Source of the DNA: an uncultured Pelagibacteraceae bacterium
GTDB lineage: Bacteria; Pseudomonadota; Alphaproteobacteria; Pelagibacterales; Pelagibacteraceae
Length of the DNA: 64,000 nt
Direction: 5' to 3'
NCBI GenBank assembly: GCA_902605035.1
Contig: CACLBB010000005.1
Coordinates: 17,899-81,898 of the forward strand
Position 1 is the stretch's first letter, and every line of letters starts with the position of its first letter. A model generated the notes under the pieces. It was given only the letters and a program-made list of their open reading frames with translations. It made no database searches and was not told where the DNA came from. The position numbers and the translations under genes are program-made. Shown one piece after another: positions 16,877 to 27,551 of the stretch.

Positions 16877-18085
16877 TTGTATTTGAAGAAAGTTGCTCAA
16901 AATATAAACTCAAATAAAAATCTTAAAAAGATCGATTCCAACGCTATTCTAGTTCTTCAAAACGGTCTATTCTTTAAAGGTGTAGGTTTGGGCTTCCAAG
17001 GTATAGCTACTGGAGAAGTTTGCTTCAACACATCTATAACTGGCTACCAAGAAATTATCTCGGATCCTTCTTACGCTGAACAAATTATCAATTTTACTTT
17101 TCCTCATATCGGAAACGTAGGGTCAAATAAAGAAGATCTTGAGTCTGATAAAGTTTGGACGAGAGGGGTGATAATTAATACTGAAATTACTGATCCATCT
17201 AATTACAGATCTTTAAAGCATTTAGATCAATGGCTCAAACATAATAAAATAATAGGAATTACAGGAATAGACACAAGAAATTTAACAAATTTTATAAGAG
17301 ATAAAGGGGCGCCCAAAGGCACTATATCTTTTTTAAAGAGTGGTAAGTTTAATATAAAAAGACTCCTTAAAACCACGCAGAAATGGAGCGGCATAAAAAA
17401 TTTAGATTTAGCAAAAAAAGTTACAACAAAAAAAAATTATGTTTGGAAAAATTTTAAAACATGGAAAAAAGGAGAAGGTTTTTCGAAGAATAAAAAAAAT
17501 TCTTTACATGTTGTAGCAATTGATTATGGAATAAAAAAAAATATTTTAAGGTACTTCTCTGACTTTAATTGTAAAGTTACAATAGTTTCTTGTAAAACAA
17601 GTGCAGAAAATATTTTAAACTTAAAACCTAATGGTATTTTTTTGTCAAATGGTCCTGGGGATCCAGCCGCTACTGGAAAATATGCCATTCCAATTATTAG
17701 AAGATTTATAAAAGATAATTTGCCAGTTTTTGGAATTTGTTTGGGCCATCAATTACTTGGCTTAGCTTTAGGTGCAAAAACAAAAAAAATGAATTTAGGT
17801 CATAGAGGTGCTAACCATCCTGTTAAAAATTTAGTAAAAGGCAATGTTGAGATTACAAGTCAAAATCATGGATTTGAAATAGTTAAGGAAAATCTACCGA
17901 AAAATATACAAGTTACTCACCAATCTCTTTTTGATAATAGCATTGAGGGAATTAAACTAAAATCTAAACCAGTTTTTTCTGTTCAATATCATCCAGAGTC
18001 TAACCCTGGACCACAAGATAGTGTTTATTTATTTGAAGAATTTATAAAATGTATGAAAAAATATGCCAAAAAGAAAAGATATTAA
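16877..18085 (+). CDS. carA: Carbamoyl-phosphate synthase small (glutaminase) subunit
   Basis: CarA hydrolyses glutamine and channels ammonia to CarB for carbamoyl phosphate, the precursor of arginine and pyrimidines. The N-terminal CarA domain is seen ([35 protein letters not shown]). The class I glutaminase has the nucleophile in [14 protein letters not shown] and the His/Glu pair in HPESNPGP. The start is uncertain: no ATG lies in frame before the conserved domain, so TTG at 16877 or TTG at 16883 must be used. The domain proper begins about 20 residues later. It overlaps carB by 23 bp. Confidence 0.95.
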   Translation: MYLKKVAQNINSNKNLKKIDSNAILVLQNGLFFKGVGLGFQGIATGEVCFNTSITGYQEIISDPSYAEQIINFTFPHIGNVGSNKEDLESDKVWTRGVIINTEITDPSNYRSLKHLDQWLKHNKIIGITGIDTRNLTNFIRDKGAPKGTISFLKSGKFNIKRLLKTTQKWSGIKNLDLAKKVTTKKNYVWKNFKTWKKGEGFSKNKKNSLHVVAIDYGIKKNILRYFSDFNCKVTIVSCKTSAENILNLKPNGIFLSNGPGDPAATGKYAIPIIRRFIKDNLPVFGICLGHQLLGLALGAKTKKMNLGHRGANHPVKNLVKGNVEITSQNHGFEIVKENLPKNIQVTHQSLFDNSIEGIKLKSKPVFSVQYHPESNPGPQDSVYLFEEFIKCMKKYAKKKRY

Positions 18086-21000
18086 AAAAATTTTAGTCGT
18101 TGGAGCTGGTCCAATTATTATTGGTCAAGCCTGTGAGTTTGATTATTCAGGCACGCAAGCATGTAAAGCTTTGAGAGATGAGGGATATAAAGTAATTCTA
18201 ATTAATTCGAACCCAGCAACAATTATGACTGATCCAGATGTTGCTAATAAAACCTACATTGAGCCAATTACATTAACAGTCTTAGAAAAAATATTAATCA
18301 AAGAAAAACCTGATGCTATCCTTCCAACAATGGGTGGTCAGACTGCTTTAAATTTAGCAATGGAAGCTGAAAAAAAAGGAATTTTAAGAAAATATAAGAT
18401 CGAACTTATTGGTGCCAATTCGAGAGCTATTTCTAATGCAGAAGATAGAAAAAAGTTTAGAAAAAATATGATTGAAATTGGTTTAGATTTACCTAAATCA
18501 AAAATTGTTAATAATTTTAACCAATCTGCAAAAGTTTTGAAACAAATAGGTCTTCCAGCGATAATTAGGCCAGCTTTTACGCTTGGAGGTCTTGGTGGGG
18601 GAATTGCCAAAAACAAAAAGGACTTTCTAAAAATTATTAAAAACGGACTTCAAGAGTCCCCTGTAAACCAAGTTTTAGTCGAGGAATGCCTGGAAGGCTG
18701 GAAGGAATTTGAAATGGAAGTTGTAAGAGATAAAAAAGATAACTGTATAATCATATGCTCTATTGAAAATGTTGACCCAATGGGAATTCACACTGGGGAC
18801 TCGGTTACTATCGCACCAGCCCTAACTCTTACAGATAAAGAATATCAAGTAATGAGAAACGCATCTATTGCTTGCTTAAGAAAGATAGGAGTAGAAACTG
18901 GAGGATCAAATGTGCAATTCGCAATAAATCCTAAAAACGGAAGAATGGTTATTATAGAAATGAACCCTAGAGTTTCTAGATCCTCTGCATTAGCTTCAAA
19001 GGCCACAGGATTTCCAATTGCCAAAGTCGCAGCGAAGCTTGCTGTAGGTTATACTTTAGATGAATTAAAAAATGAGATTACAAAGGTTACTCCTGCCTCA
19101 TTTGAGCCAACTATTGATTATGTAGTAACTAAAATTCCAAGATTTACTTTTGAAAAATTTTCTAAATCAGCAGCAATTTTAGGAACATCGATGAAATCAG
19201 TAGGTGAAGCAATGGCAATAGGTAGAAATTTTAAAGAGTCCTTGCAAAAAGCATTAGTTTCTCTTGAAACTGGATTTTCAGGGATCGATCAGATTTTTAA
19301 TTTAAAAAAAAAGCAAATTGAGAAAAAACTAAAAGATAATATACCTAACAAGATTTTACTTATTGGTGAAGCTATAAGAAAAAAAATTAATATAGAAAAA
19401 ATACAAAAGCTTTCAAAAATTGATCCGTGGTTCTTAAATCAAATAAAAGATATTATAGATAATGAAAATGAGATAAAAAAAAATGGATTACCCAAAACAT
19501 ATAACAAATTTAATTATATTAAGTCTATTGGATTTTCAGATAAAAAATTATCAGAACTAACTAATATTTCTGAAAATATTGTGAGAAAAAAAAGAACAGC
19601 CTTAAAAATTTTACCTGTATACAAAAAAGTTGACACATGTGCATCTGAATTTAAATCGTTTACACCATATATGTATTCTACTTATCAAAGAAACTTTTCA
19701 ATGAACACTGAGTGTGAGGCAGAGCCATCTAGTAGAAAAAAAATTATTATTCTTGGTGGCGGTCCTAACAGAATTGGTCAAGGTATTGAGTTTGATTATT
19801 GTTGTTGTCAGGCTAGTTTTGCTTTGAAAAAAGCAGGATTTGAAACAATAATGGTAAATTGTAATCCTGAAACTGTTTCAACAGATTATGATACTAGTGA
19901 TAGATTATATTTTGAACCACTAATAGAAGAATTCGTTTTTAACATTATTAAAAAAGAGAAAACGAAAGGGAATTTAATTGGTGTTATAACTCAGTTTGGA
20001 GGACAAACTCCAATTAAATTAGCTAAATTCTTGCATGAGAATAAACTTCCAATATTAGGCACCCAATACACTTCAATAGATCTTGCTGAAGACAGAGATA
20101 GGTTTAGAAATCTTTTAAATAAATTAAAATTAAAACAAGCTGAAAGTGGTATAGCAAAAACTTTTCCTCAGGCTTTAAAGATAGCTGACAAAATTGGTTT
20201 ACCATTAATGGTAAGACCATCATATGTATTGGGCGGAAGAGCTATGGAAATTGTTCACGAAAAAAAACAACTTAAAAATTTTGTTCTAGAAGCATTTAAA
20301 GCTGCAGAAAAAAATCCAATTTTAATGGATAAATTTATTGATAATGCAATGGAGGTTGATGTAGATGCTTTATCTGATGGTAAGCAAGTTTTTGTAGCTG
20401 GTATTATGCAGCACATTGAGGAAGCTGGAATTCACTCTGGTGACTCCGCATGTAGTTTGCCACCAGTTTCCATTAAACCTTTTTTAATAAAAGAAATTGA
20501 GAATCAAACAAAGAAGCTAGCGCTTGCTCTTAAAGTAAAAGGTTTTATGAATGTCCAATTTGCAATTAAAAATGATAAAATTTTTGTAATAGAGGTCAAC
20601 CCTAGAGCTAGTAGAACTGTCCCATTTGTATCTAAAGCAAAAAATCTTCCCTTAGCTAAAATTGCATCAAGAGTGATGGCGGGAGAAAAATTAAGTAAGT
20701 TTAATTTAAATAGTAAAACTAAAAAAATGTTTGCTGTGAAAGAAGCTGTTTTTCCTTTTAATAAATTTCCAAATAGTGATCTTTTACTCGGACCAGAAAT
20801 GAAATCTACTGGAGAAGTTATGGGCTTTGATGAAAACTTTGGAATGGCTTTTGCTAAAAGTCAAATAGCAGCCTCTAATTCTCTTCCTACTAAAGGGTTG
20901 GCATTTATATCTTTAAAAAATAGTCATAAAATTGAAGGAGTGGCTTTAGCAAAACAATTATCTAAAATGAATTTTAAACTTTGTGGTACTGGTGGGACAG

Positions 21001-21287
21001 CAGATTATATAAATAAGCACGGAATTAAGTGTAAAAAAATTAATAAAGTTAATCAGGGATCTCCTCACATTGTTGATGTGTTAAATGCCAAAAAAATTGC
21101 TTTAGTAATCAATACTGGTGGTGGTAATAGTGAAAAACAACTAAACGATGCTTTAGCATTAAGAAGAGCTACATTAGCAAATAAAGTTCCTTATTGTACA
21201 AATATGTCAACTGCTTATGTTTGTTTGGAAGGTATTAAATCTCTTAAGTCAAAAAAATTAACTGTTACTTCGCTTCAAGAAATTTAA
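18063..21287 (+). CDS. carB: Carbamoyl-phosphate synthase large subunit
   Basis: This full-length 1074-residue protein has the two homologous ATP-grasp halves. The first starts [21 protein letters not shown] and the second [21 protein letters not shown] near residue 560. Each half carries its own phosphate loop and the NPR metal-binding segment ([30 protein letters not shown]). The C-terminal MGS-like domain, which binds allosteric effectors in E. coli, follows from about residue 940 ([12 protein letters not shown]). It makes carbamoyl phosphate from bicarbonate, two ATP and ammonia from CarA. carB ends 6 bp before the convergent autotransporter gene. Confidence 0.97.
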   Translation: MPKRKDIKKILVVGAGPIIIGQACEFDYSGTQACKALRDEGYKVILINSNPATIMTDPDVANKTYIEPITLTVLEKILIKEKPDAILPTMGGQTALNLAMEAEKKGILRKYKIELIGANSRAISNAEDRKKFRKNMIEIGLDLPKSKIVNNFNQSAKVLKQIGLPAIIRPAFTLGGLGGGIAKNKKDFLKIIKNGLQESPVNQVLVEECLEGWKEFEMEVVRDKKDNCIIICSIENVDPMGIHTGDSVTIAPALTLTDKEYQVMRNASIACLRKIGVETGGSNVQFAINPKNGRMVIIEMNPRVSRSSALASKATGFPIAKVAAKLAVGYTLDELKNEITKVTPASFEPTIDYVVTKIPRFTFEKFSKSAAILGTSMKSVGEAMAIGRNFKESLQKALVSLETGFSGIDQIFNLKKKQIEKKLKDNIPNKILLIGEAIRKKINIEKIQKLSKIDPWFLNQIKDIIDNENEIKKNGLPKTYNKFNYIKSIGFSDKKLSELTNISENIVRKKRTALKILPVYKKVDTCASEFKSFTPYMYSTYQRNFSMNTECEAEPSSRKKIIILGGGPNRIGQGIEFDYCCCQASFALKKAGFETIMVNCNPETVSTDYDTSDRLYFEPLIEEFVFNIIKKEKTKGNLIGVITQFGGQTPIKLAKFLHENKLPILGTQYTSIDLAEDRDRFRNLLNKLKLKQAESGIAKTFPQALKIADKIGLPLMVRPSYVLGGRAMEIVHEKKQLKNFVLEAFKAAEKNPILMDKFIDNAMEVDVDALSDGKQVFVAGIMQHIEEAGIHSGDSACSLPPVSIKPFLIKEIENQTKKLALALKVKGFMNVQFAIKNDKIFVIEVNPRASRTVPFVSKAKNLPLAKIASRVMAGEKLSKFNLNSKTKKMFAVKEAVFPFNKFPNSDLLLGPEMKSTGEVMGFDENFGMAFAKSQIAASNSLPTKGLAFISLKNSHKIEGVALAKQLSKMNFKLCGTGGTADYINKHGIKCKKINKVNQGSPHIVDVLNAKKIALVINTGGGNSEKQLNDALALRRATLANKVPYCTNMSTAYVCLEGIKSLKSKKLTVTSLQEI

Positions 21288-21293
21288 AAAAAA

Positions 21294-23624
21294 TTAAAAT
21301 TTTTTATTATAAGTAAATGAAAGCAAAGAAGAATTCATATCATTCTGCTCATTCTGCGTAGTAAATATATTAAAAATCAATTGGCTGTTTTTAGCATTAT
21401 TTAAAGAGGTGTATCCTAGCCCTGCTGTTAAAAACTTGTCTTTTTTTCTATCCTCTATCATTGCATATCCATCACCAGTATCGACTATAGTCGCTCTTGA
21501 ATCCGAGCCATCCAATTTATTTTCTTCGCTACCAAATAGAGAAAAATTGAACTGTCTTGATTCCAATTCAGATGAGGAAAATTCTCTATCCAAGTTGAAA
21601 CCCAGTTCAGGTTTAATTTGTAAAAGATTATCAGTTTGAATATCTAAAGCTAAATCACCTCCACTTTCTTTGATATCATCTTGAATTAAGTAAGATGTAT
21701 TCATAGAAGCAGACGGATTTACTATCCAGCCTCCAAGATTAATATTTTTTGAAATACCAAATGTCATATCAAACCCTATATCTGTGGTATCAGCTTTTAA
21801 TGTTTGTGTACTGCCCTCTGTAACATTTCTTGTTAAATTATTTGCTGCAATAAATGATCCAAAACTTAATGAAGTCCCAAAATTTTCATATTCTTTATTT
21901 GTAAAAAAATTAGTGTGTAAAGTGTGAGTATTACTTAAACCCATACCATCATCATAATCTAAACCACTTGTTGAAAAACCGACTCCCCAGCCTGTTTGTA
22001 AATCATCTATTATAGCTTGATTTCCAAAAATAATTCCTGCTGTATTATTCTCAAAACCAACATCATCCCCTATTTTATCTTGATTTGATATTCCTCCAAA
22101 AGTCCTTAAATAAAAAGAGCTTTCGGGTGTTCCAATAGTTAATAAATCTCTATTTTTATAAATTGCCGCTATATCACCTAATGTAAAGTCATTCGTTAAC
22201 GTAACATTATTTAAAACTTCTGGGTTATAATAATTTTGGATATCACCATTAGTTAGGTTTGCAAAATTATTCTTAACCATATTGCCAAAACTCGGTGCGC
22301 TTATTGCACCTGTCATAGCTCTCTTAAAATTATTGTTACTTTTTATACCTTGCCCTAAAGATTTTTGAATAGTTACCCCTTTTATTTGTTTCATGGCTTT
22401 TTCTAAAGCAGTATCAGATAAATTATCTAAATTAGTTGTAAGTGTAGATTTTTTGCCATCTGTATTAAAGCTTTCTAATAAAGTTGCAATTGACGAGAGC
22501 TTAGCTTTTTTTATTCTTACTTTGTAACCTGTTCTAGCATTAGTTATTTCCATGTCCCACGTTCCAGAGCTATCTTCTGATAAAGTCCATTTATAAGAAC
22601 TAAACGTTCCAGTTTTTGCAGAAAGTCTGGCTTCTGCTAAAGATTGCAAAACTCCACTATATGTTCCTAATCCTACAGTAGATCCAGATTTTATTCCAAA
22701 TGACATTGTGCCTGTTTCTGTTCCATTGAAAGTAATTTTACCAAAATCGGATGCTGAATTTACTATAATATTGTAATTAGTTGGAACTGCACCATCATAA
22801 ATAAGTGCATCATTACCGCCTTGGTCATTTTCCAAAGTTGTAATAGTTCCGTTATTATCAATATCAGCTCCGCTTGTTACTGTTATAGTTCCAGTGTTTG
22901 TAATAGTTTGGACTGTTCCACTAGCAACAATAATGGCATTATCACCTGCCTCTATAGTTCCGGAATTTGTAATTGTAGTACTAGTAGATCCTCTCCTATT
23001 AATCGCACCAGTTCCTAAAGCTGAAATTGTGCCTGCATTAGTTAAAGTGGCGTTTGCTGTTTGAGATAATAAGTGAATAGTATTATCACAGCCACTACCA
23101 TTACACGATATCGTAGCTCCCGCTTTGTTTTCGATATCAACATTATTAATGGTTGTATATATAGCTTCCTGCTTTCCTCCTCTTATTAATCCTCCGTTAT
23201 TGTTAATTACCGTAAGAGTGAAATCTCCACTTTCGCCTTCATGCTTTATCGCACCACCTTTATTGCTATGTGTATATACGTCACCATTATTTGTAAAATG
23301 CATGTCGCCGGTTGAAGCATGTATTGCTCTATCTTTACTTGTAGATCTTATGGTTCCGTTATTTACAAAGCCTGCAACATTATGGTCAATTCCAACAGGT
23401 CGAGAACCAGCGCCTGTCCAACGTACCTCTACTCCACTATTAATTACTAGACTTGTAATATCACCTGTTGATGCATAGCCTGACGTACAGTTTCCAGTAA
23501 TTGTTACATCTCCAGAACCACCATAGGTCCCTTCACAACCCGCAAAAGAATAATTATTTTTAAATATTAAAAAAATTAAACTTAATAAAAATAATAAAAA
23601 TGTCCCCTTAATGTTTCTCAACAT
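21294..23624 (-). CDS. Autotransporter-type outer-membrane protein
   Basis: The 776-residue protein has a signal peptide (about 1-29, cleavage after SFA) and a passenger rich in short NNGTI / NSGTI / NTGTI repeats (about 60-270), typical of beta-helix passengers. A linker with a helical KAMKQIKG-like stretch follows. The C-terminal domain (about 500-776) has alternating hydrophobic beta strands and ends in an aromatic residue (YNKKF), as autotransporter barrels do. Passengers often mediate adhesion or surface interactions; here the function is unknown. Codon 31 (GCEGTYGG) begins a Cys-containing motif with a second Cys in GNCTSG. It converges on carB with a 6-bp gap. Confidence 0.85.
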   Translation of the reverse strand: MLRNIKGTFLLFLLSLIFLIFKNNYSFAGCEGTYGGSGDVTITGNCTSGYASTGDITSLVINSGVEVRWTGAGSRPVGIDHNVAGFVNNGTIRSTSKDRAIHASTGDMHFTNNGDVYTHSNKGGAIKHEGESGDFTLTVINNNGGLIRGGKQEAIYTTINNVDIENKAGATISCNGSGCDNTIHLLSQTANATLTNAGTISALGTGAINRRGSTSTTITNSGTIEAGDNAIIVASGTVQTITNTGTITVTSGADIDNNGTITTLENDQGGNDALIYDGAVPTNYNIIVNSASDFGKITFNGTETGTMSFGIKSGSTVGLGTYSGVLQSLAEARLSAKTGTFSSYKWTLSEDSSGTWDMEITNARTGYKVRIKKAKLSSIATLLESFNTDGKKSTLTTNLDNLSDTALEKAMKQIKGVTIQKSLGQGIKSNNNFKRAMTGAISAPSFGNMVKNNFANLTNGDIQNYYNPEVLNNVTLTNDFTLGDIAAIYKNRDLLTIGTPESSFYLRTFGGISNQDKIGDDVGFENNTAGIIFGNQAIIDDLQTGWGVGFSTSGLDYDDGMGLSNTHTLHTNFFTNKEYENFGTSLSFGSFIAANNLTRNVTEGSTQTLKADTTDIGFDMTFGISKNINLGGWIVNPSASMNTSYLIQDDIKESGGDLALDIQTDNLLQIKPELGFNLDREFSSSELESRQFNFSLFGSEENKLDGSDSRATIVDTGDGYAMIEDRKKDKFLTAGLGYTSLNNAKNSQLIFNIFTTQNEQNDMNSSLLSFTYNKKF

Positions 23625-23755
23625 TTCTTAACTCCAAAATTTTTTTTTATTTACTCGATATATCTTTTTAACAAGTGACCGCTTTGGGTCAAGCAACCTG
23701 AGGTTTAAATTGTTTGTTATGCTTTTTATGTATATCTATTGAGTAAACGTTTAAT

Positions 23756-24418
23756 TTACTTAACTTTCCAATCAGTCTCAAATGTAACATAGTTGATCTG
23801 AATACATCTACGTTCTTTTTTAATCTCTTTTTTTTCCATACCATGCCAAGAATCAGGTCCGCTAGTGAAAAAATATCCGTAGTTGTGCTTATATGGAACG
23901 GTTTTAACTTTTGTAAGTTTTTTATCATAAAAGTCAGTACCTAAATTTTCAGATTCATTATGAAGATTGATAAAAACTATTGATGACATAAGTTTTTCTT
24001 TAATATCACAATGAGGTTTGAGCCAAAAACCCTCTCTATCACAAATAACTTCTAATCGTACGAATGAATTACTAAGATCTTTTCCAATTAAACTACCTAT
24101 CTTTTTATAAACTTTAGGAGATCTAAGCTCATCAATAAAATTTGTAAGATGGGGAAATTGATTTTCGTTTTCTTTTGTAACATAACATCTTATTTTTTTA
24201 GCTTTTCCTCCGTCTTTTATACCTGAACGGAATGCGCCGTCTCCTCCATCTAGCGCTCTCGTGCCATCATAATTTAAATTTTCTTTTTTAGGATCAACAA
24301 TGTTTGCATTACTGATTTCTTTAATAGCTTCGATAGTTAAAGGTTGATTGATCTCAAAGTGTTTAAAAGGATCATTAAAGGATTTTGTTCTGTTTTCAAG
24401 AGATTTAAATAATTCCAT
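23756..24418 (-). CDS. 2OG-Fe(II) oxygenase family protein
   Basis: The 220-residue protein carries a plausible iron-binding triad of the 2-oxoglutarate dioxygenase fold: His and Asp in LKPHCDIKEK (about residues 135-137) and a distal His in DSWHGMEKK (about 191), followed by RRCIQINYV, whose arginine could bind 2-oxoglutarate. The substrate is unknown. The gene overlaps the end of the upstream ELM1-like gene by 14 bp, so the two form an operon. The pairing with a glycosyltransferase-like protein suggests modification of a cell-surface or storage compound, which is inference only. Confidence 0.7.
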   Translation of the reverse strand: MELFKSLENRTKSFNDPFKHFEINQPLTIEAIKEISNANIVDPKKENLNYDGTRALDGGDGAFRSGIKDGGKAKKIRCYVTKENENQFPHLTNFIDELRSPKVYKKIGSLIGKDLSNSFVRLEVICDREGFWLKPHCDIKEKLMSSIVFINLHNESENLGTDFYDKKLTKVKTVPYKHNYGYFFTSGPDSWHGMEKKEIKKERRCIQINYVTFETDWKVK

Positions 24419-25355
24419 TTGATTTCATTTTTTCTTTAATTATTGGTGCAATCCTATTTACTTCATCTAACTTATCATAACTCCAGTTGTCAATACTATC
24501 ATTTAACTCCTTTGCAATTCCCAGTTCTTTAAATTGAGAATAAAAACTTTTGAATCTACTAATGCTTTTAATAGGTTTCATCATAGCCATATAAACTGGC
24601 TTTCCTGTAACTGCTGCTTCGGAGATCATTGAAGTAGAGTCACATGTTACAATAATGAAATCTGCTATTGCCAGAGAGCTTAGATAAGCTTTTTTATCAA
24701 TATTTTTAACCACATGATGATTAATGCTAAATGTATTATATGCTTTTTTTATTACTCTCTCAGGAGTTCTATAAGAAGGTATAACAATAATTTTAAATTT
24801 ATCTGGCGTAAATAAAGTTTTAATTTTGTTAAAAATAAAATGAATTTGCTCATCTGAATAGTTGTAATATTTATTTGGACCGCCTATTACAAATGTTACA
24901 ATTTGTTTTTTTCCTTTTTCAATTTGAAGATATTTCGAATTATTGGTGATTTCTTTTTTTGTCAAGTAATGAATAGAGCCTTTAGTTGTTAAAACATTTT
25001 CTCCTTTAATGCTATCATGATCTGGACTTATAATAAGATCGAAATGTTGAAATGAAACTTTTGGATCTTGAATATGAATATTAAAAATTTGACGACCAAG
25101 TCTTTTCTTTAAAGCGATCGAGGGAATAACGCTTTTTCTTCCACAAGAAATTATTATCTTGCTATCGCAAACAAATTTTTCTGTTAATAAGTTTTCTGAA
25201 ATTGGTGTTAACTTTGGTGGAATTAAATTCCAGAAAGGTTTCAACTTAATTTTCTGATGTTTAAAGTTAAATTTGAGTGCTTTTGCTAAGCCTTCTACCT
25301 GGCTTACCATCCCGTGCATACCTTGTGTCAAAAGAAGTGCTTTTAATTCCAACAT
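24405..25355 (-). CDS. ELM1/GtrOC1-family (DUF1022) protein
   Basis: The 316-residue protein resembles the ELM1 family, named for a plant mitochondrial fission protein and common in alphaproteobacteria. Visible landmarks are LTQGMHGMVSQVEGLAKAL at the N-terminus, IISCGRKSVIPSIALKK, the segment HIQDPKVSFQHFDLIISPDHD, FVIGGPNKYY, and VTCDSTSMISEAAVTGKPVYM near the C-terminus. The fold resembles GT-B glycosyltransferases, but no bacterial activity is established to my knowledge. It overlaps the 2OG oxygenase gene and diverges from trxB with a 24-bp spacer. Confidence 0.85.
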   Translation of the reverse strand: MLELKALLLTQGMHGMVSQVEGLAKALKFNFKHQKIKLKPFWNLIPPKLTPISENLLTEKFVCDSKIIISCGRKSVIPSIALKKRLGRQIFNIHIQDPKVSFQHFDLIISPDHDSIKGENVLTTKGSIHYLTKKEITNNSKYLQIEKGKKQIVTFVIGGPNKYYNYSDEQIHFIFNKIKTLFTPDKFKIIVIPSYRTPERVIKKAYNTFSINHHVVKNIDKKAYLSSLAIADFIIVTCDSTSMISEAAVTGKPVYMAMMKPIKSISRFKSFYSQFKELGIAKELNDSIDNWSYDKLDEVNRIAPIIKEKMKSNGII

Positions 25356-25379
25356 TAGTTACTATATAAACCTATCATA

Positions 25380-26330
25380 ATGAATAATAAATCTACTAAA
25401 CACACAAAAGTGTTGATACTTGGATCAGGCCCAGCAGGATATACAGCTGCTATTTATGCTGCTAGAGCGATGTTAAAGCCAATTTTAGTTCATGGTTCAG
25501 TTCCGGGTGGACAATTAACCACTACAACTGATGTAGAAAATTATCCTGGTTATGCAAAAGTAGTACAAGGACCTTGGTTGATGGAAGAAATGAAGGGTCA
25601 GGCTGAAGCGGTTGGTACAGAAATGATACAGGACCATATTAAAAAAGTAGATTTTTCTAAGAAACCTTTTCAGGCTATAGGAGATAGTGGGCAAGTTTAT
25701 ACAGCCGATGCTTTTATCATTTCAACCGGCGCGCAAGCCAGATGGTTGAATTTAAAATCAGAACAAGAATTTAGAGGATTTGGTGTTTCTGCATGTGCTA
25801 CTTGTGATGGTTTCTTTTTTAAAGATAAAGAAGTGGCAGTTGTTGGAGGTGGGAATGCAGCTGTTGAAGAAGCGATGTTCTTAACAAAATTTGCTTCAAA
25901 AGTTTATTTAATACATAGAAGAAATGAACTAAGAGCAGAGAAAATGCTGCAATCAAAACTTAAGTCAAATAAAAAAATTGAAATTATCTGGGATAGCGTT
26001 GTTGAAGATGTTTTAGGAGATAAGGAACCTAAAGTTGTTAAAAGTTTAAAAATTAAAAATCTTAAAAATCAAAAATTTACAGAATTAAAAGTAAATGGAC
26101 TATTCATAGCTATAGGACATGACCCAGCTACATCTTTATTTAAAGATCAATTAAAAATGGATAAAGAGGGATACTTAATCACTAAACCGGATTCTACTGA
26201 GACAAATATACCAGGTGTTTTCGCTGCAGGTGATGTAAAAGATAAAATATTTAGGCAAGCAGTTACTGCTGCTGGTATGGGATGCATGTCGGCCCTTGAA
26301 GCAGAAAAATTTTTGTCAGACTCTAATTAA
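25380..26330 (+). CDS. trxB: Thioredoxin reductase
   Basis: TrxB is a cytoplasmic flavoenzyme that reduces thioredoxin with NADPH. The 316-residue protein has the FAD loop LGSGPAGYTAAIYAARA near the N-terminus, the redox-active CATC in ACATCDGFFF near residue 140, the NADPH loop VVGGGNAAVEEAMF, and the C-terminal FAD-binding TNIPGVFAAGDVKD. Length and motifs match the low-molecular-weight bacterial enzyme. Its last 8 bp overlap the convergent aspC gene. Confidence 0.96.
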   Translation: MNNKSTKHTKVLILGSGPAGYTAAIYAARAMLKPILVHGSVPGGQLTTTTDVENYPGYAKVVQGPWLMEEMKGQAEAVGTEMIQDHIKKVDFSKKPFQAIGDSGQVYTADAFIISTGAQARWLNLKSEQEFRGFGVSACATCDGFFFKDKEVAVVGGGNAAVEEAMFLTKFASKVYLIHRRNELRAEKMLQSKLKSNKKIEIIWDSVVEDVLGDKEPKVVKSLKIKNLKNQKFTELKVNGLFIAIGHDPATSLFKDQLKMDKEGYLITKPDSTETNIPGVFAAGDVKDKIFRQAVTAAGMGCMSALEAEKFLSDSN

Positions 26331-27510
26331 GGTTTTCACAAAATTTTTTAATTCTACTCATTGCTTTTTTTAAGTTTTCGATTGAAGTTGCATAAGATAT
26401 TCTAAAATATCCATTTAAGCCAAAAGCAGAGCCTTGAACAACGGCTACTTGAGATTTTTCTAAAAGTTTTTCAACAAAATCTTTATCTGTTTTAATTTTA
26501 GTTTTATTTCCAAGTAATTTTTTACAATTTGGGAAAACATAAAAAGCTCCCTCGGGTCTTAAACAGCTAATACCGTTAATATCATTTAAACTATCAACAA
26601 CAAAATCTCTTCTTTTTTTAAATGAATTAGCTCTTGGTTTAATAAATTTCTGCGTTCCATTTAGCGCCTCAACAGCAGCTGCTTGACTAATAGATGTCGG
26701 ATTGCTAGTGGATTGTGACTGAATTTTAGCCATAGCTTTAATTATTTCTTTGGGACCAGCTGCATAACCTATTCTCCATCCTGTCATGGAATATGATTTG
26801 CTAACACCGTTCATAGTTAGTGTTCTATCTTTTAAGTTTTTAATTTGAGCAATCGTAAAAAATTTAAAATTATCATAAGTTATATGTTCATAAATATCAT
26901 CACTCAAAATATAAATTTTCTTATGCTTAGATAATATTTTTGCTAGTGCTACTATTTCTGCTTTAGTATAAGCTGTGCCAGTAGGATTTGATGGAGAATT
27001 CAGAATAATCCATTTTGTTTTTTTTGAAATAGCTTTTTTTAATTTACCAGGAGTTAATTTAAAATGATCTCTTTCATCACATTTAACTATTTTTGGTTTT
27101 CCTCCAGCTAAGAGAATTATATCAGGATATGAAACCCAGTATGGAGCTGGAATAATTACTTCGTCCCCTCTATTAATTGTAGCCATAAATGCGTTATACA
27201 AAACTTGCTTACCTCCTGTACCAACAGAAATTTCAGATAGATCATAGTTAAGATTATTTTCTCTCTTAAATTTTTTTTGGACAGCTTTTTTGAGAGCGGG
27301 TGTGCCATCTACAGCGGTGTATTTAGTATCTCCTTTTTTAATTGCCTTGATAGCTGCATGTTTAATGTTATTAGGAGTGTCAAAATCAGGTTCTCCAGCC
27401 CCCAACCCGATAACATCCTTACCGGCAGCCCTCATTTCTCTTGCTTTTGAGGTTACAGCCATTGTAGGTGACGGTTTTATACGTTTTAAACTGTTGGAAA
27501 CTATGCTCAT
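26323..27510 (-). CDS. aspC: Aspartate aminotransferase, class I fold (subgroup Ib)
   Basis: This PLP enzyme interconverts aspartate and 2-oxoglutarate with oxaloacetate and glutamate. The 395-residue protein begins with the family start LKRIKPSPTMAVTSKAREM. It has the GLGAGEPDFDTP segment, the substrate-binding NSPSNPTGTAYTKAEI, and the PLP-binding lysine in NGVSKSYSMTGWRIGYAAGP. The closely related alphaproteobacterial enzymes are aspartate/prephenate aminotransferases, so dual activity is possible. It diverges from uvrB with a 41-bp spacer. Confidence 0.93.
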   Translation of the reverse strand: MSIVSNSLKRIKPSPTMAVTSKAREMRAAGKDVIGLGAGEPDFDTPNNIKHAAIKAIKKGDTKYTAVDGTPALKKAVQKKFKRENNLNYDLSEISVGTGGKQVLYNAFMATINRGDEVIIPAPYWVSYPDIILLAGGKPKIVKCDERDHFKLTPGKLKKAISKKTKWIILNSPSNPTGTAYTKAEIVALAKILSKHKKIYILSDDIYEHITYDNFKFFTIAQIKNLKDRTLTMNGVSKSYSMTGWRIGYAAGPKEIIKAMAKIQSQSTSNPTSISQAAAVEALNGTQKFIKPRANSFKKRRDFVVDSLNDINGISCLRPEGAFYVFPNCKKLLGNKTKIKTDKDFVEKLLEKSQVAVVQGSAFGLNGYFRISYATSIENLKKAMSRIKKFCENLN

Positions 27511-27551
27511 TGAAATTTATAATAATCTTTTTAAATTATTATTAACACAAA

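Noticed and set aside
23125..23478. 117-aa frame on the plus strand within the autotransporter
   Set aside because: It is antisense to the repeat-rich passenger; repetitive Asn/Thr/Gly codons readily give open antisense frames.
23689..23928. 79-aa frame on the minus strand overlapping the 2OG oxygenase gene
   Set aside because: It is a different frame of the same strand over the conserved C-terminal iron-site region of the oxygenase, has no own RBS, and its sequence is an out-of-frame reading of that gene.
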